The notes below the pieces were generated by a model that saw nothing but the letters and a program-made list of their open reading frames with translations, had not been told where the DNA came from and did not search any database. DNA of 64,000 nucleotides, taken from the NCBI RefSeq assembly GCF_024494465.1, contig NZ_JAETXM010000001.1, positions 806,001 through 870,000 of the forward strand. The letters are read 5' to 3'. Of this stretch, positions 55,930-64,000 are shown one piece after another. Positions within the stretch are counted from its first letter, which is position 1, and every line of letters starts with the position of its first letter. The stretch comes from Bacillus sp. V3B. GTDB taxonomy: Bacteria; Bacillota; Bacilli; Bacillales; Cytobacillaceae. A program made the translations under genes and the position numbers.

Positions 55930-55974
55930 TTGACATGGTTTTTCCTGTAGATTAAAATGTTTCTTAAGGGAAAC
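55930..55974 (+). promoter_or_regulatory. mnt promoter and MntR box
   Basis: TTGACA, 17-base spacer, TAAAAT (55930-55958), followed at once by GTTTCTTAAGGGAAAC (55959-55974). The latter resembles the MntR operator TTTGCCTTAAGGAAAC and overlaps the transcription start, an arrangement suited to repression by Mn(II)-MntR. Confidence 0.75.
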
Positions 55975-56111
55975 TTTTTTGGGTTAGACCATATAATATA
56001 GTTAAAGTAAGATGTGGCAAATTTCCACTTTATTTTTTTAAGTAAAAGTTGCATTAAGTCAACATCTTTCGCGCAAGGAAAAATATTAGATATGGAAGGA
56101 GATGATTATTA

Positions 56112-56855
56112 ATGAATCCAGCGCTTTCAGTGGAAAGTTTGTTTGTATCCTACGATGGTAATGAAGCGGTGAAAAATGTAAGTTTTTCAATAGAACAAGG
56201 TAAATTAGTTGGCGTTATTGGTCCAAATGGAGCTGGGAAATCAACGCTATTAAAGGCATTGTTAAGCCTTATTCCGAAAGATAAAGGCGAAGTTCAAATA
56301 TACGGAAAAAGTTTTAAGGAGCTAAGAAAATCCGTTGCCTATGTCCCGCAAAGAAGCAATATTGACTGGGATTTTCCAATCACTGTTTTGGATACTGTTT
56401 TACTCGGAACGTATCCAAATTTAGGGTTATTCAAAAAACCAAAGAAAAAGGAAAAAGAATGGGCACTTCAATGTTTGCAAAGGGTCGGTATGGGTGGTTT
56501 TAGTAAGCGTCAGATTGGAGAACTTTCAGGGGGACAGCAACAACGAGTTTTTTTAGCAAGGGCACTCGCTCAAAAATCTGAATTATTCTTTCTTGATGAA
56601 CCATTTGTAGGAATAGACGTATCGAGTGAAGAGACCATTATTACTATTTTGAAAGAATTGCAGAATAGTGGCAAAACGATTCTTGTGGTTCATCATGATC
56701 TAAGTAAAGTAAGTGATTATTTTGACCAACTTATTCTGTTAAATAAAGAATTGATAGGTTTTGGAGAGATAGATGGGGTTTTACGTGCAGATGTTTTGTC
56801 CAAAGCGTATTCTGGACAATTTTCATTTCTTGAAAGCTTGGAGGAGAAGGTATAA
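56112..56855 (+). CDS. mntB: Manganese ABC transporter ATP-binding protein
   Basis: 247-residue ATPase of the metal-type (cluster 9) ABC importers. Walker A GPNGAGKST, signature LSGGQQQRVFLARAL, Walker B LFFLDEPFVGID, and VPQRSNIDWDFPITVLDTV, typical of Mn/Zn systems. GAAGGAGAT precedes the ATG. It starts the operon under the MntR-like box; the permease begins at the next base. Confidence 0.9.
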   Translation: MNPALSVESLFVSYDGNEAVKNVSFSIEQGKLVGVIGPNGAGKSTLLKALLSLIPKDKGEVQIYGKSFKELRKSVAYVPQRSNIDWDFPITVLDTVLLGTYPNLGLFKKPKKKEKEWALQCLQRVGMGGFSKRQIGELSGGQQQRVFLARALAQKSELFFLDEPFVGIDVSSEETIITILKELQNSGKTILVVHHDLSKVSDYFDQLILLNKELIGFGEIDGVLRADVLSKAYSGQFSFLESLEEKV

Positions 56856-57713
56856 ATGTCTTTTATTGAGGCTGTAATTCAATATGGGTTTTTACAAAAG
56901 GCTCTCTTGACCTCTACAATGGTTGGAATTATTTGTGGAGTAGTTGGTTGTTTCATTATTTTAAGGGGTATGGCACTAATGGGGGATGCGATTTCTCATG
57001 CTGTTCTTCCTGGGGTAGCAATTGCTTACATGCTTGGAATTAACTTCTTTATAGGTGCAGTTATTTCAGGAGTATTAACAGCAATGGGGATTGGTTTTAT
57101 TAGTCAAAATAGTCGTATCAAAAATGATATCTCCATTGGAATTATGTTTACTGCTGCTTTTGCATTAGGGATTATTCTTATTACCCTCATGAAGAGTAGT
57201 ACTGATCTTTATCACATCTTGTTTGGAAATGTATTAGCAGTTCGACCTTCGGATATGTGGACTACGCTGGGAATAGGAATATTTGTGCTAGTTTCAATTT
57301 ATTTGTTTTACAAAGAGCTTCTTGTTACTTCCTTTGATCCAACGATGGCAGAAGCGTATGGATTGCCGATCAAAATCATCCATTATTTTTTAATGACGCT
57401 ACTAACAATGGTAACGGTAGCTTCTTTACAAACGGTAGGAATCGTACTTGTAGTGGCTATGCTCATTACACCAGCAGCGACAGCCTACTTATTAACCGAT
57501 CGACTATGGGTGATGATTTACCTTTCAGCTGGCTTAGGAGTGATTGCAGCTGTTGTTGGATTATACTTTAGCTTCACTTATAACTTAGCTTCTGGAGCTA
57601 CAATTGTTTTGGTTTCAACTGTCTTATTTCTATTAGCATTTGCTTTTTCACCAAAACAAGGTGTCTTATGGCGTTCATTAAAAGCAAGAAGAAAAAAACT
57701 GTCACTTTCATAA
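56856..57713 (+). CDS. mntC: Manganese ABC transporter permease
   Basis: 285-residue ABC-3-type permease with about eight or nine membrane helices. Family blocks are GVVGCFIILRGMALMGDAIS, HAVLPGVAIAYMLG and ALQTVG-like SLQTVGIVLVVAMLITPAAT. Its start is directly after the mntB stop, with a GGAGAAGG ribosome site inside mntB. Forms the channel for the metal delivered by the lipoprotein encoded next. Confidence 0.9.
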   Translation: MSFIEAVIQYGFLQKALLTSTMVGIICGVVGCFIILRGMALMGDAISHAVLPGVAIAYMLGINFFIGAVISGVLTAMGIGFISQNSRIKNDISIGIMFTAAFALGIILITLMKSSTDLYHILFGNVLAVRPSDMWTTLGIGIFVLVSIYLFYKELLVTSFDPTMAEAYGLPIKIIHYFLMTLLTMVTVASLQTVGIVLVVAMLITPAATAYLLTDRLWVMIYLSAGLGVIAAVVGLYFSFTYNLASGATIVLVSTVLFLLAFAFSPKQGVLWRSLKARRKKLSLS

Positions 57714-57731
57714 AAAATTAGGAGGAAAGTT

Positions 57732-58685
57732 ATGAAACATTTACTGAAATTATTTATTACAAGTCTTTTTGCAATTTTCATTTTAGCAGGATGTAGTGAA
57801 AGTAAAGAAACCGTTACTGAAGCAGGAGAAGAACATAAAGATGATAAGTTACAAGTAGTAACAACGTATTCCATTCTATATGATATCGTAAAAAGTATAG
57901 GTGGCAATCAAATAGAGATTCATAGTTTGGCACCAGTGGGATCTAACCCTCATGAATTTGACCCACTTCCATTAGATATCCAGAAAACAACTGACGCAGA
58001 TGTCGTTTTTTATAATGGATTAAATCTTGAGGCAGGAAACTCTTGGTTTGAAGAACTAATTCAAACGGCTGGGAAAAATGTAGAAGATGGTCCTGTATAT
58101 CGACTAAGTGAAGGCGTAGAGCCCAAATACTTAACATCAGAAGGACATAAAGGGGAGGAAGATCCTCATGCATGGCTTGATATTCGAAACGGTATAAAGT
58201 ATGCAGAAAATGCAAGAGATGCACTTATTGAAGTTGATCCTGATCGTGCCGATATTTACAAAAAAAATGCTGAAGAATATATTTTGAAATTACAAAAACT
58301 TCACCAAGAAGCGTTAGAAAGCTTTAACAAAATTCCAAAGGAAAAGCGTTTTTTAGTTACAAGTGAGGGAGCATTTAAATATTTTAGTGATGCATACGAA
58401 TTTGAGGCAGGATACATTTGGGAGATAAATGCAGAAAATCAAGGAACACCGCAACAAGTAAAGCAAATAGTGGATTTAATCAATGAAAAAGAAATTTCAG
58501 TATTATTTGTAGAAACGAGTATCGATCCTCGGAGTATGGAAATGGTTTCAACAGAAACTGGGGTTCCTATTGGTGGGGAATTATTTACAGACTCTCTAGG
58601 AAAACCTGGTGAAGATGGAGATTCTTATATCGACATGATGGAATGGAATATCTCTGTTATACTTGAAAACTTAATGGGAAATTAG
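57732..58685 (+). CDS. mntA: Manganese-binding lipoprotein of the ABC importer
   Basis: 317-residue cluster A-I solute-binding protein. Signal peptide with lipobox LAGC (Cys21). The four metal ligands are visible: His in SNPHEFDPLP, His in DPHAWLDI, Glu in NAENQGTPQQ and Asp in TSIDPRSMEM, the Mn/Fe/Zn set. AGGAGG lies between mntC and this gene. Manganese rather than zinc is favoured by the MntR-like box. Confidence 0.92.
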   Translation: MKHLLKLFITSLFAIFILAGCSESKETVTEAGEEHKDDKLQVVTTYSILYDIVKSIGGNQIEIHSLAPVGSNPHEFDPLPLDIQKTTDADVVFYNGLNLEAGNSWFEELIQTAGKNVEDGPVYRLSEGVEPKYLTSEGHKGEEDPHAWLDIRNGIKYAENARDALIEVDPDRADIYKKNAEEYILKLQKLHQEALESFNKIPKEKRFLVTSEGAFKYFSDAYEFEAGYIWEINAENQGTPQQVKQIVDLINEKEISVLFVETSIDPRSMEMVSTETGVPIGGELFTDSLGKPGEDGDSYIDMMEWNISVILENLMGN

Positions 58686-58711
58686 GGATAAATGAATGAA
58701 CAAATACAATC

Positions 58712-58742
58712 TAAAAAAGCCGTTGAAAATCGGCTTTTTTAG
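58712..58742 (+). terminator. Terminator after mntA
   Basis: Stem AAAAAAGCCG / CGGCTTTTTT with an 8-base loop. Confidence 0.92.
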
Positions 58743-58780
58743 ACTTTTAAGAAATTTATATATATGCATTGGTAAAAAAT

Positions 58781-58838
58781 AAATACCACCTAAAAAAACA
58801 ATATAGATATGGTTGTTTTTTAGGTGGTATTTATTTTT
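58781..58838. terminator. Second, bidirectional terminator-like palindrome
   Basis: Stem of about 20 bp (AAATACCACCTAAAAAAACA and its complement, one base bulged) with an 11-base loop and T-rich flanks on both strands. No gene lies between it and the preceding terminator. Confidence 0.75.
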
Positions 58839-58897
58839 TGACTGTCAAAGGTGACTTTCGTGTTCCAAACGTTATAAAATCGTTTTACTTTACGTAA

Positions 58898-59121
58898 TAT
58901 AATGGTGTGCTTATTATACAAAATGTACTTAAAGCCAGTCAGAGTACGGATTCATTAGGCTCACGAGCAGAAACGTGAACGGCTAAGTTGCAGTCAGAGT
59001 TTAACCCGCATTTAGCAACAGTTTCAGCGCATGACGAACAAAGTATAAGGAAATTAATCCAAAGAGGCTATCCTAAAAGCAAAGGTATCAGACACTTTTG
59101 CTTTTAGGATAGCCTTTTTTA
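58898..59121 (+). ncRNA. Candidate structured non-coding RNA with its own terminator
   Basis: A -10-like TATAAT at 58898-58903 precedes about 200 bases without an open frame that end in a very strong terminator (18-bp stem GGCTATCCTAAAAGCAAA and complement, then T6; 59066-59121). Internal pairings visible are TTATAC/GTATAA (58914-58919 with 59043-59048) as a closing helix, TCACG/CGTGA (58961/58974) and GTTGC/GCAAC (58987/59015). CAGTCAGAGT occurs twice (58936, 58991). It is GC-richer than the flanks. The -35 is weak, and I cannot match it to a known RNA class. Confidence 0.45.
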
Positions 59122-59330
59122 TACATTGATAACAGTTTGAATGAAATTACTAAAGAAATTTTTTTGAAAAAACTCATATTTATATAAAAAATTTATTGTA
59201 AAAAAGTATTGATAAAAAGAAGATGAAAATAATTTCTTTATTTAAAAAACAATAGCAATAAAATATATCATTATATTAACATAGTAATGGATTAGTGATG
59301 GATTATAATATACATGTTCAACTTGTTAAA

Positions 59331-59441
59331 TCGACATAAGAAACGGTCGGTCAGCCTGCTTGAGCAAGCCTCTTATTACGCTAGTAATGAACAGCGCAGT
59401 AAAAGTAGGTTGAACGGCCGTTTCATCTCTATCTATGTCGA
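59331..59441. repeat. Long imperfect palindrome of unknown nature
   Basis: About 110 bases folding into one hairpin: 7-8 bp CGACATA/TATGTCG, 10 bp GAAACGGTCG/CGGCCGTTTC, 11 bp TCAGCCTGCTT/AAGTAGGTTGA, and an apical hairpin TTATTAC/GTAATGA. There is no T run on either strand, so it is not a terminator. TTAAA occurs on both sides. A small palindromic mobile element (MITE-like) or a structured RNA are both possible. The surrounding 480 bases to 59890 are very A/T-rich and hold no gene. Confidence 0.55.
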
Positions 59442-59890
59442 AAAATTAAAGTGGACTTATATAGACTACAGAATAAGTTTTTAAGAATTATATAAGTAAA
59501 GGGGAATTTAAAACAAAATTTAAGCATTTATACGCATTGACGGAATCAGAAAACATAGAGATGATAGTAATTTTGTTATTATATACCTATACCAAATTAA
59601 TAAACTGAAAATTTTTATTATTATATATTTTTAGAAAAAATAAAAAAATATGTTGAAATTAAGTGTTAATTCGAATTATAATAATTTTTGTAATATTTTA
59701 AAAATAAATGTTAAACGTCAATGTTGGTTTTTGGCTTATTTTGTTCTAATAAATATTTTATTCATTGGAGCAATCTTTCAGCAATGGTTAAAGGTATAGT
59801 GAAACTATATTTTTACTTTGAATAAGCCAGAAGTTATTTTATTAACCTTGCCGTCTAGCATACAAAAAAGAAAGGAGTCTATCGCACTGT

Positions 59891-59904
59891 TGTAAACGCT
59901 AACA
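59891..59904. promoter_or_regulatory. CcpA cre site before the HAAT-family ABC operon
   Basis: TGTAAACGCTAACA is a perfect match to the cre consensus TGWAANCGNTNWCA. It lies 18 bases before the ATG at 59923 and would block transcription by roadblock or promoter occlusion in glucose-grown cells. Confidence 0.8.
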
Positions 59905-59922
59905 AATTACTAGGGGGTACAT

Positions 59923-61131
59923 ATGAAACATTTAAAAAGAAGCTGGATTATTTTGATAGGATTGATACTATTACTATCTGCCTGCAGTTCAGGTGCTATT
60001 AGCTCAACATCTTCATCAGATGAAAAAAAAGAACAGGGTGACACAATTAAAATTGGTGCATTGCTACCATCAACTGGCGTGTATGCATCTTTAGGTGAAA
60101 ATCTATTAAATGGATTAAATCTATATTTTGAGGAAAACAATTGGGAAGTAGCAGGGAAAAAAATTGAGATCATCCATGAAGATTCTGAGGCTGATCCGCA
60201 AGTGTCACTTAGAAAGCTACGAAAGCTAATGGATCAGGATTCTATTGATATCTTAACAGGTCCTATCAGCACGGCCGTAGCTTATGCCATTCGTGATGAA
60301 GTAGATAGTAAGAAACTTCCATTTCTTGTCTCTCATGCTGGAGGAAATGACTTAGTAAGAAGCAAGCGAAGTGACTATATTTGGAGATCTTCTTTCAGTT
60401 CATGGCAAATTGGTCATTCTATGGGTGAATGGGCTTATAATAATGTCGGTGAAAAAATTTATGTAACAGCAGCTGACTATGCATTTGGACATGAAGTAGC
60501 AGATGCATTTAAGGAAGCGTATACAGCAGCTGGTGGAACGATTGTTGATGAAGTATATCCTCCGCTTGGTAATAACGATTTCTCTTCTTATTTAGGGAAA
60601 ATGAATAGAGATGACATTGACGGTATCTATGCTTTCTTTGCCGGAAGTGATGCGATTCGCTTTGTTCAGCAGTATGATCAATACGGTCTACAAGGGAAAA
60701 TTCCATTAATCGGATCTGGCTGGTTGAATGCAGAAGATGTACGTCCGCAACAAAAACTATCTGGTGATGGTATCAAGTCAGCGTTATTCTGGGACTACCA
60801 TTTGGAAACGGAAGAAAATAAATCATTTGTTGAAGCATATGAGAAAAAATACAATCAAAGACCAAGTATCGAATCACTTGAAGGATATGATGCAGCGATT
60901 ATTATAGCAAAGGCGATTGAAGCATTGGATGGAGATGTATCTGATTCAAAGAAATTTATCGACGCTATAGCAGCTGTTGAAATTACAAGTCCAAGAGGAC
61001 CGATCAAATTTGACAAAGAAACACACAATATTGTTCAAAATATGTACATTATGGAGACAGGTATCGAAAACGACGCGACTGAAAACAACGTCATCGATAC
61101 AATAACAGAAGTAGCAGATCCTGGTAAGTAA
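59923..61131 (+). CDS. Branched-chain-amino-acid-type ABC transporter, substrate-binding lipoprotein
   Basis: 402-residue LivJ-like (HAAT family) periplasmic-binding-fold lipoprotein. Signal peptide with lipobox LSAC (Cys21), a Ser-rich linker, then IKIGALLPSTGVYASLGENL and GPISTAVAYAIRDEV, LVSHAGGNDL, TAADYAFGHEVADAFKEAY. The ligand is unknown: these proteins bind branched-chain amino acids, amides, urea or aromatic acids. TAGGGGGT precedes the ATG. The cre site upstream points to a catabolic nutrient. Confidence 0.85.
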   Translation: MKHLKRSWIILIGLILLLSACSSGAISSTSSSDEKKEQGDTIKIGALLPSTGVYASLGENLLNGLNLYFEENNWEVAGKKIEIIHEDSEADPQVSLRKLRKLMDQDSIDILTGPISTAVAYAIRDEVDSKKLPFLVSHAGGNDLVRSKRSDYIWRSSFSSWQIGHSMGEWAYNNVGEKIYVTAADYAFGHEVADAFKEAYTAAGGTIVDEVYPPLGNNDFSSYLGKMNRDDIDGIYAFFAGSDAIRFVQQYDQYGLQGKIPLIGSGWLNAEDVRPQQKLSGDGIKSALFWDYHLETEENKSFVEAYEKKYNQRPSIESLEGYDAAIIIAKAIEALDGDVSDSKKFIDAIAAVEITSPRGPIKFDKETHNIVQNMYIMETGIENDATENNVIDTITEVADPGK

Positions 61132-61163
61132 GGGAATTTGGATTAGTTTGAAAAGATGAAAAC

Positions 61164-61195
61164 AGAAAGAGGCAAGTAATATTGCCTCTTTCTAT
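61164..61195 (+). terminator. Intercistronic hairpin between the binding protein and permease genes
   Basis: 12-bp stem AGAAAGAGGCAA / TTGCCTCTTTCT with a weak T-rich tail. It probably lowers permease expression relative to the binding protein or stabilises its mRNA. Confidence 0.65.
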
Positions 61196-61228
61196 TAAAA
61201 AAGTGTAATAAATAGAGGGAGGGTAATA

Positions 61229-62092
61229 ATGGGTACTTTATTGCTGCAAATGATGAACGCTTTAAGCTATGGGTTTCTTCTTTTTCTCATCACATGCGGG
61301 ATCTCGATTGTGTTTGGTATCCTTGGCGTGTTAAATCTTGCTCATGGCTCCTTGTATCTACTAGGGTCATATATTGGCTACTCTTTGATCATGCAAGCAG
61401 GACTTCCATTTTGGGTTGCTATATTGGCAGTTCCATTGATCATTGCTGCACTCGGATACATAACAGAGATTGCGATTCTTCGTCCTACGTATAAGCTTGG
61501 ACATCTGTCGCAAGTCTTACTAACCTTTGGTCTTGTCTATGTTTTTCATGACATTTTTTCCATTGTATGGGGAAAAGAAGTTTTGACTGTTAATCCTCCA
61601 GAAATGTTCAGTAGTTCTGTCGAAATCCTAGGTTATGCAATCCCCTCCTATCGACTTGCTTTAATTGTGATTGGAGCAGTGATTGTTGTTGGCTTATGGT
61701 ATATACAAGAAAAAACAAAATGGGGAGCAGTTATTCGCGCTGGTTTATCTGATAAAGAAATGGTTGGTGCATTAGGCGTTAATATCCATTTTGTTTTTAC
61801 AATGGTATTTGTCTTTGGAAGTCTTTTAGCGGGATTAGGTGGGGTTCTTGGAGCACCTATTCTTGGAACATACCCAGGAATGGAATTTTCTATCCTTATA
61901 CTATCGCTTGTTGTCCTTGTAGTTGGGGGACTTGGCTCGGTCACAGGAACTTTTTTAGCAAGTTTGTTAGTTGGCTTTGTAGAAACATTCAGCCGTTACC
62001 TCGTTCCAGAACTGAGTTTAATCATTACTTTTGCTTTGATGGCTTTAGTACTAGTTGTTCGCCCTCAAGGTTTAGTTGGGAGGAAGGCGTAG
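61229..62092 (+). CDS. Branched-chain-amino-acid-type ABC permease (LivH-like)
   Basis: 287-residue LivH-family permease with about eight membrane helices. Signature segments are GISIVFGILGVLNLAHGSLY, GAVIRAGLSDKEMVGALGVN, and GGLGSVTGTFLASLLVGFVE. GGGAGGG precedes the ATG. The LivM-like partner starts at the next base after its stop. Confidence 0.9.
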   Translation: MGTLLLQMMNALSYGFLLFLITCGISIVFGILGVLNLAHGSLYLLGSYIGYSLIMQAGLPFWVAILAVPLIIAALGYITEIAILRPTYKLGHLSQVLLTFGLVYVFHDIFSIVWGKEVLTVNPPEMFSSSVEILGYAIPSYRLALIVIGAVIVVGLWYIQEKTKWGAVIRAGLSDKEMVGALGVNIHFVFTMVFVFGSLLAGLGGVLGAPILGTYPGMEFSILILSLVVLVVGGLGSVTGTFLASLLVGFVETFSRYLVPELSLIITFALMALVLVVRPQGLVGRKA

Positions 62093-63085
62093 ATGAGAAT
62101 AAAGCAGTTTCGTGGATGGTTATTGTTTTTAGTTATGGCTTTCGTTCCTTTTATTGCATCATTGTATTACGTTAATGTTTTGACAGAGATTTTTATTCTA
62201 GCTGTTTTTGCGGTTAGTTTAAATATTTTAGTAGGTCAAACGGGTCTCGTTTCATTAGGTCATGCGGCATTTTTCGGAGCGGGAGCATATGCGACTGGAT
62301 TGGTTGCATCCCATGTCAATGCAAACGTATTTCTGACTATTGGTATTGGTATGCTTGTAGCCGCTTTGCTGGCACTATTGATTGGATTTTTATCGATTAA
62401 GGCCCATGGATTTTATTTCTTGATGCTAACCCTTGCTTGTTCGCAGATTGTTTATTCCATTATTTATCAATGGACACCTGTAACAGGTGGTTCAAATGGT
62501 TTATCGGGTATTCCGATGCCTGTACTTTTTGGGAGTTTCGCACTGTCTAATCAAGTGTTGATTTACTACTTTGTACTTGTTGTTTTCGCGATTGTATTAT
62601 TCGTTATTAATCGATTATTACATTCTCCATTAGGTTATGTATTCATCGGAATAAAAGAGAATGAAGAAAGAATGAAATCAAACGGGTATAATACCGCTTT
62701 TTATAAGAATTTAAGCTTTTTGTTAGCAGGTACACTAGGTGGATTGGCAGGTAGTTTATATGTTCTATTTAACGGCTTTATCTCCCCATCTGATGTGTAT
62801 TGGACGATGTCAGGGTCTGTTTTGATTATGGTGTTAATCGGTGGTGCCGCAACATTATGGGGGCCTGTCGTCGGAGCTGCTTTTATTGTTTTAATGGAAA
62901 CAATCATCGGTTCCTACACCGAAAATTGGATGATGATTATCGGAGCTGTTTTCATCCTGTTTGTTATCTTTGTACCTGATGGCATTGTCGGTATCTTTAA
63001 TAAAATAAAAGGAATGTTGGATAAAAAGCAGACTCAAGCGGATTTGGAAAATAATATGTTAAAACCTATCAAACAGCAAAACTAA
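62093..63085 (+). CDS. Branched-chain-amino-acid-type ABC permease (LivM-like)
   Basis: 330-residue LivM-family permease. Family blocks are NILVGQTGLVSLGHAAFFGA, ATGLVAS and GGSNGLSGIPMP, with a conserved cytoplasmic loop IGIKENEERMKSNGYNT. Nine or so membrane helices and a short charged C-terminal tail. It abuts the LivH-like gene (GAAGGCG at the end of that gene is the likely ribosome site). Confidence 0.9.
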   Translation: MRIKQFRGWLLFLVMAFVPFIASLYYVNVLTEIFILAVFAVSLNILVGQTGLVSLGHAAFFGAGAYATGLVASHVNANVFLTIGIGMLVAALLALLIGFLSIKAHGFYFLMLTLACSQIVYSIIYQWTPVTGGSNGLSGIPMPVLFGSFALSNQVLIYYFVLVVFAIVLFVINRLLHSPLGYVFIGIKENEERMKSNGYNTAFYKNLSFLLAGTLGGLAGSLYVLFNGFISPSDVYWTMSGSVLIMVLIGGAATLWGPVVGAAFIVLMETIIGSYTENWMMIIGAVFILFVIFVPDGIVGIFNKIKGMLDKKQTQADLENNMLKPIKQQN

Positions 63086-63109
63086 AATGGATGGATAGGA
63101 TCGGTGAAT

Positions 63110-63883
63110 ATGATGGATAAATCAATCGTTCTTTCTTTAAATGGTCTTGCAAAGCATTTTGGGGGACTAAAGGTAATCGAAGATATTTCATTGGATGTAT
63201 CCGTTGGTGAAAAAGTAGGGTTAATTGGGCCAAACGGTGCTGGAAAAACAACACTCTTTAATATGATTGCTGGCGATCTTGAACCTTCTGGAGGAAGTAT
63301 CTCGTATTTTGGTGAAAAAATTAATCGGATGCCCAACTATAAACGAACACAATCAGGAATTGTTCGAACTTTCCAAAAAAATAATCTGATGTTGGGATTA
63401 ACGGTGAAGGAAAATCTATTGCTTGTATTACAGCGAATGAGAAGTGAACATACTCAATGGTGGAAACGTGTTAATCAGAAAAACTATTCTGCATTATTTG
63501 AAACCGCAGACGACATTCTGACTAAATGGGGTTTATTTGAATACAGTAACAGAACCGTTAAAGATTTATCCTATGGGGTCCAACGGCAAATTGAAATCAT
63601 TTTAGCGGTTGCAGGAGAACCGAAACTGCTATTGTTAGATGAACCAACAGCTGGAATGTCACAATTAGAAACCGATCAAATTATTGGATTAATTAATAAA
63701 TTATCTGCTGATGTTTCGATTATTATGATTGAACATGATATTGATGTTTTATTTGGAAATATGGATCGGGTGGTCGTTCTTCATACTGGAAAGTTGATTT
63801 GTGATGGACCTCCAGATGAAGTGAGAAACAATCCTGATGTAAAAGAAATATACATGGGAAAGGAGGATATGCTTCATGCTTAA
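63110..63883 (+). CDS. Branched-chain-amino-acid-type ABC ATPase (LivG-like)
   Basis: 257-residue ATPase. Walker A GPNGAGKTT, the LivG-type insertion with RTFQKNNLMLGLTVKENLLL, signature LSYGVQRQIEIILAVA (degenerate LSGG, common in LivG), Walker B LLLLDEPTAGMS and switch EHDIDVLF. ATG 63110 has AGGA nine bases upstream; GTG 63104 and ATG 63113 are alternatives in frame. Overlaps the LivF-like gene by eight bases. Confidence 0.88.
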   Translation: MMDKSIVLSLNGLAKHFGGLKVIEDISLDVSVGEKVGLIGPNGAGKTTLFNMIAGDLEPSGGSISYFGEKINRMPNYKRTQSGIVRTFQKNNLMLGLTVKENLLLVLQRMRSEHTQWWKRVNQKNYSALFETADDILTKWGLFEYSNRTVKDLSYGVQRQIEIILAVAGEPKLLLLDEPTAGMSQLETDQIIGLINKLSADVSIIMIEHDIDVLFGNMDRVVVLHTGKLICDGPPDEVRNNPDVKEIYMGKEDMLHA

Positions 63884-64000
63884 ATTGAAGGGACTTAATA
63901 GTTACTATGGGGAGAGCCATATTCTACATGGAGTTGATCTTGAAGTGAACAAAGGAGATGTTGTCACTTTACTTGGGAGAAACGGCATGGGAAAAACAAC
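63876..64000 (+). CDS. Branched-chain-amino-acid-type ABC ATPase (LivF-like), 3' end cut by the window
   Basis: Only the first 41 residues are visible: MLKLKGLNSYYGESHILHGV, then a Walker A GRNGMGKTT at the very edge of the window. The GRNGMGKTT form is typical of LivF. AAAGGAGGAT inside the end of the LivG-like gene is the ribosome site. Second ATPase of the heterodimer. Confidence 0.88.
   Translation, partial: MLKLKGLNSYYGESHILHGVDLEVNKGDVVTLLGRNGMGKT

Noticed and set aside
1-64000. CRISPR arrays, tRNA or rRNA genes, complete insertion sequences or prophage
   Set aside because: No regularly spaced direct repeats, no cloverleaf or rRNA motifs and no transposase, integrase or phage structural proteins were seen.

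Overview
The window comes from an endospore-forming, low-GC member of the Bacillaceae. The evidence is the run spoIIIE, ymfFHIJK, rodZ, pgsA, cinA, recA, rny, ymdB, spoVS, miaB, ricA, cotE, mutSL, miaA, hfq, spoVK in near-Bacillus subtilis order, plus tgl, splAB, A/T-rich intergenic DNA and strong AGGAGG ribosome sites. I cannot name the species. There are no rRNA or tRNA genes, no CRISPR array and no intact transposase or prophage.

Region 1 (1-32.4 kb) is a conserved core. It starts inside spoIIIE. Next comes a reverse-strand queF-queC-queD-queE operon for preQ1, behind a textbook preQ1-I riboswitch and terminator. Then follow peptidase-like ymfF/ymfH, ymfI, ymfJ, ymfK, rodZ, pgsA and cinA; recA with a LexA box; rny-ymdB; spoVS with a sigma-H-like promoter; a 2-oxoacid:ferredoxin oxidoreductase pair (korAB); miaB-ricA; cotE; mutS-mutL; mreBH; miaA-hfq; and spoVK. 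Two copies of a Bacillus-type intergenic repeat lie near pgsA/cinA and ymdB/spoVS.

Region 2 (32.4-41.2 kb) holds an unusual two-gene stressosome-like module: an RsbT-type kinase and a histidine kinase fused to an RsbR-like N-domain and STAS domain. It is followed by a molybdenum-hydroxylase small-subunit remnant, divergent nsrR and hmp (nitric oxide sensing and detoxification), a thioredoxin-like protein, a carboxymuconolactone decarboxylase-like protein, a Na/Pi cotransporter and a CstR-type persulfide sensor.

Region 3 (41.3-56 kb) is accessory and partly decayed. Intact genes are tgl, a diguanylate cyclase, splA-splB (spore photolesion repair), a HrtBA-like ABC exporter, a general-stress flavin-binding protein, a CLC-F fluoride/proton antiporter behind a fluoride riboswitch, an HprK paralogue and yunF. 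Between them lie broken genes: unidentified reverse-strand remnants, a NarK-type transporter, a small gene with an internal TGA, a frameshifted yetF-like gene, two separate 5' fragments of a yyaL-like gene and the 3' end of a group II intron.

Region 4 (56-64 kb) carries an MntR-boxed manganese ABC operon (mntB-mntC-mntA). About 1 kb of non-coding DNA follows, with a possible terminated RNA and a long palindromic hairpin. Last is a branched-chain-amino-acid-type ABC operon with a perfect CcpA cre site just before its first gene, cut off by the window end.

The most interesting candidates are the kinase/RsbR/STAS plus RsbT module, the two unexplained structured elements at 58.9-59.45 kb, and the A AAA AAG shift site in the yetF-like gene.
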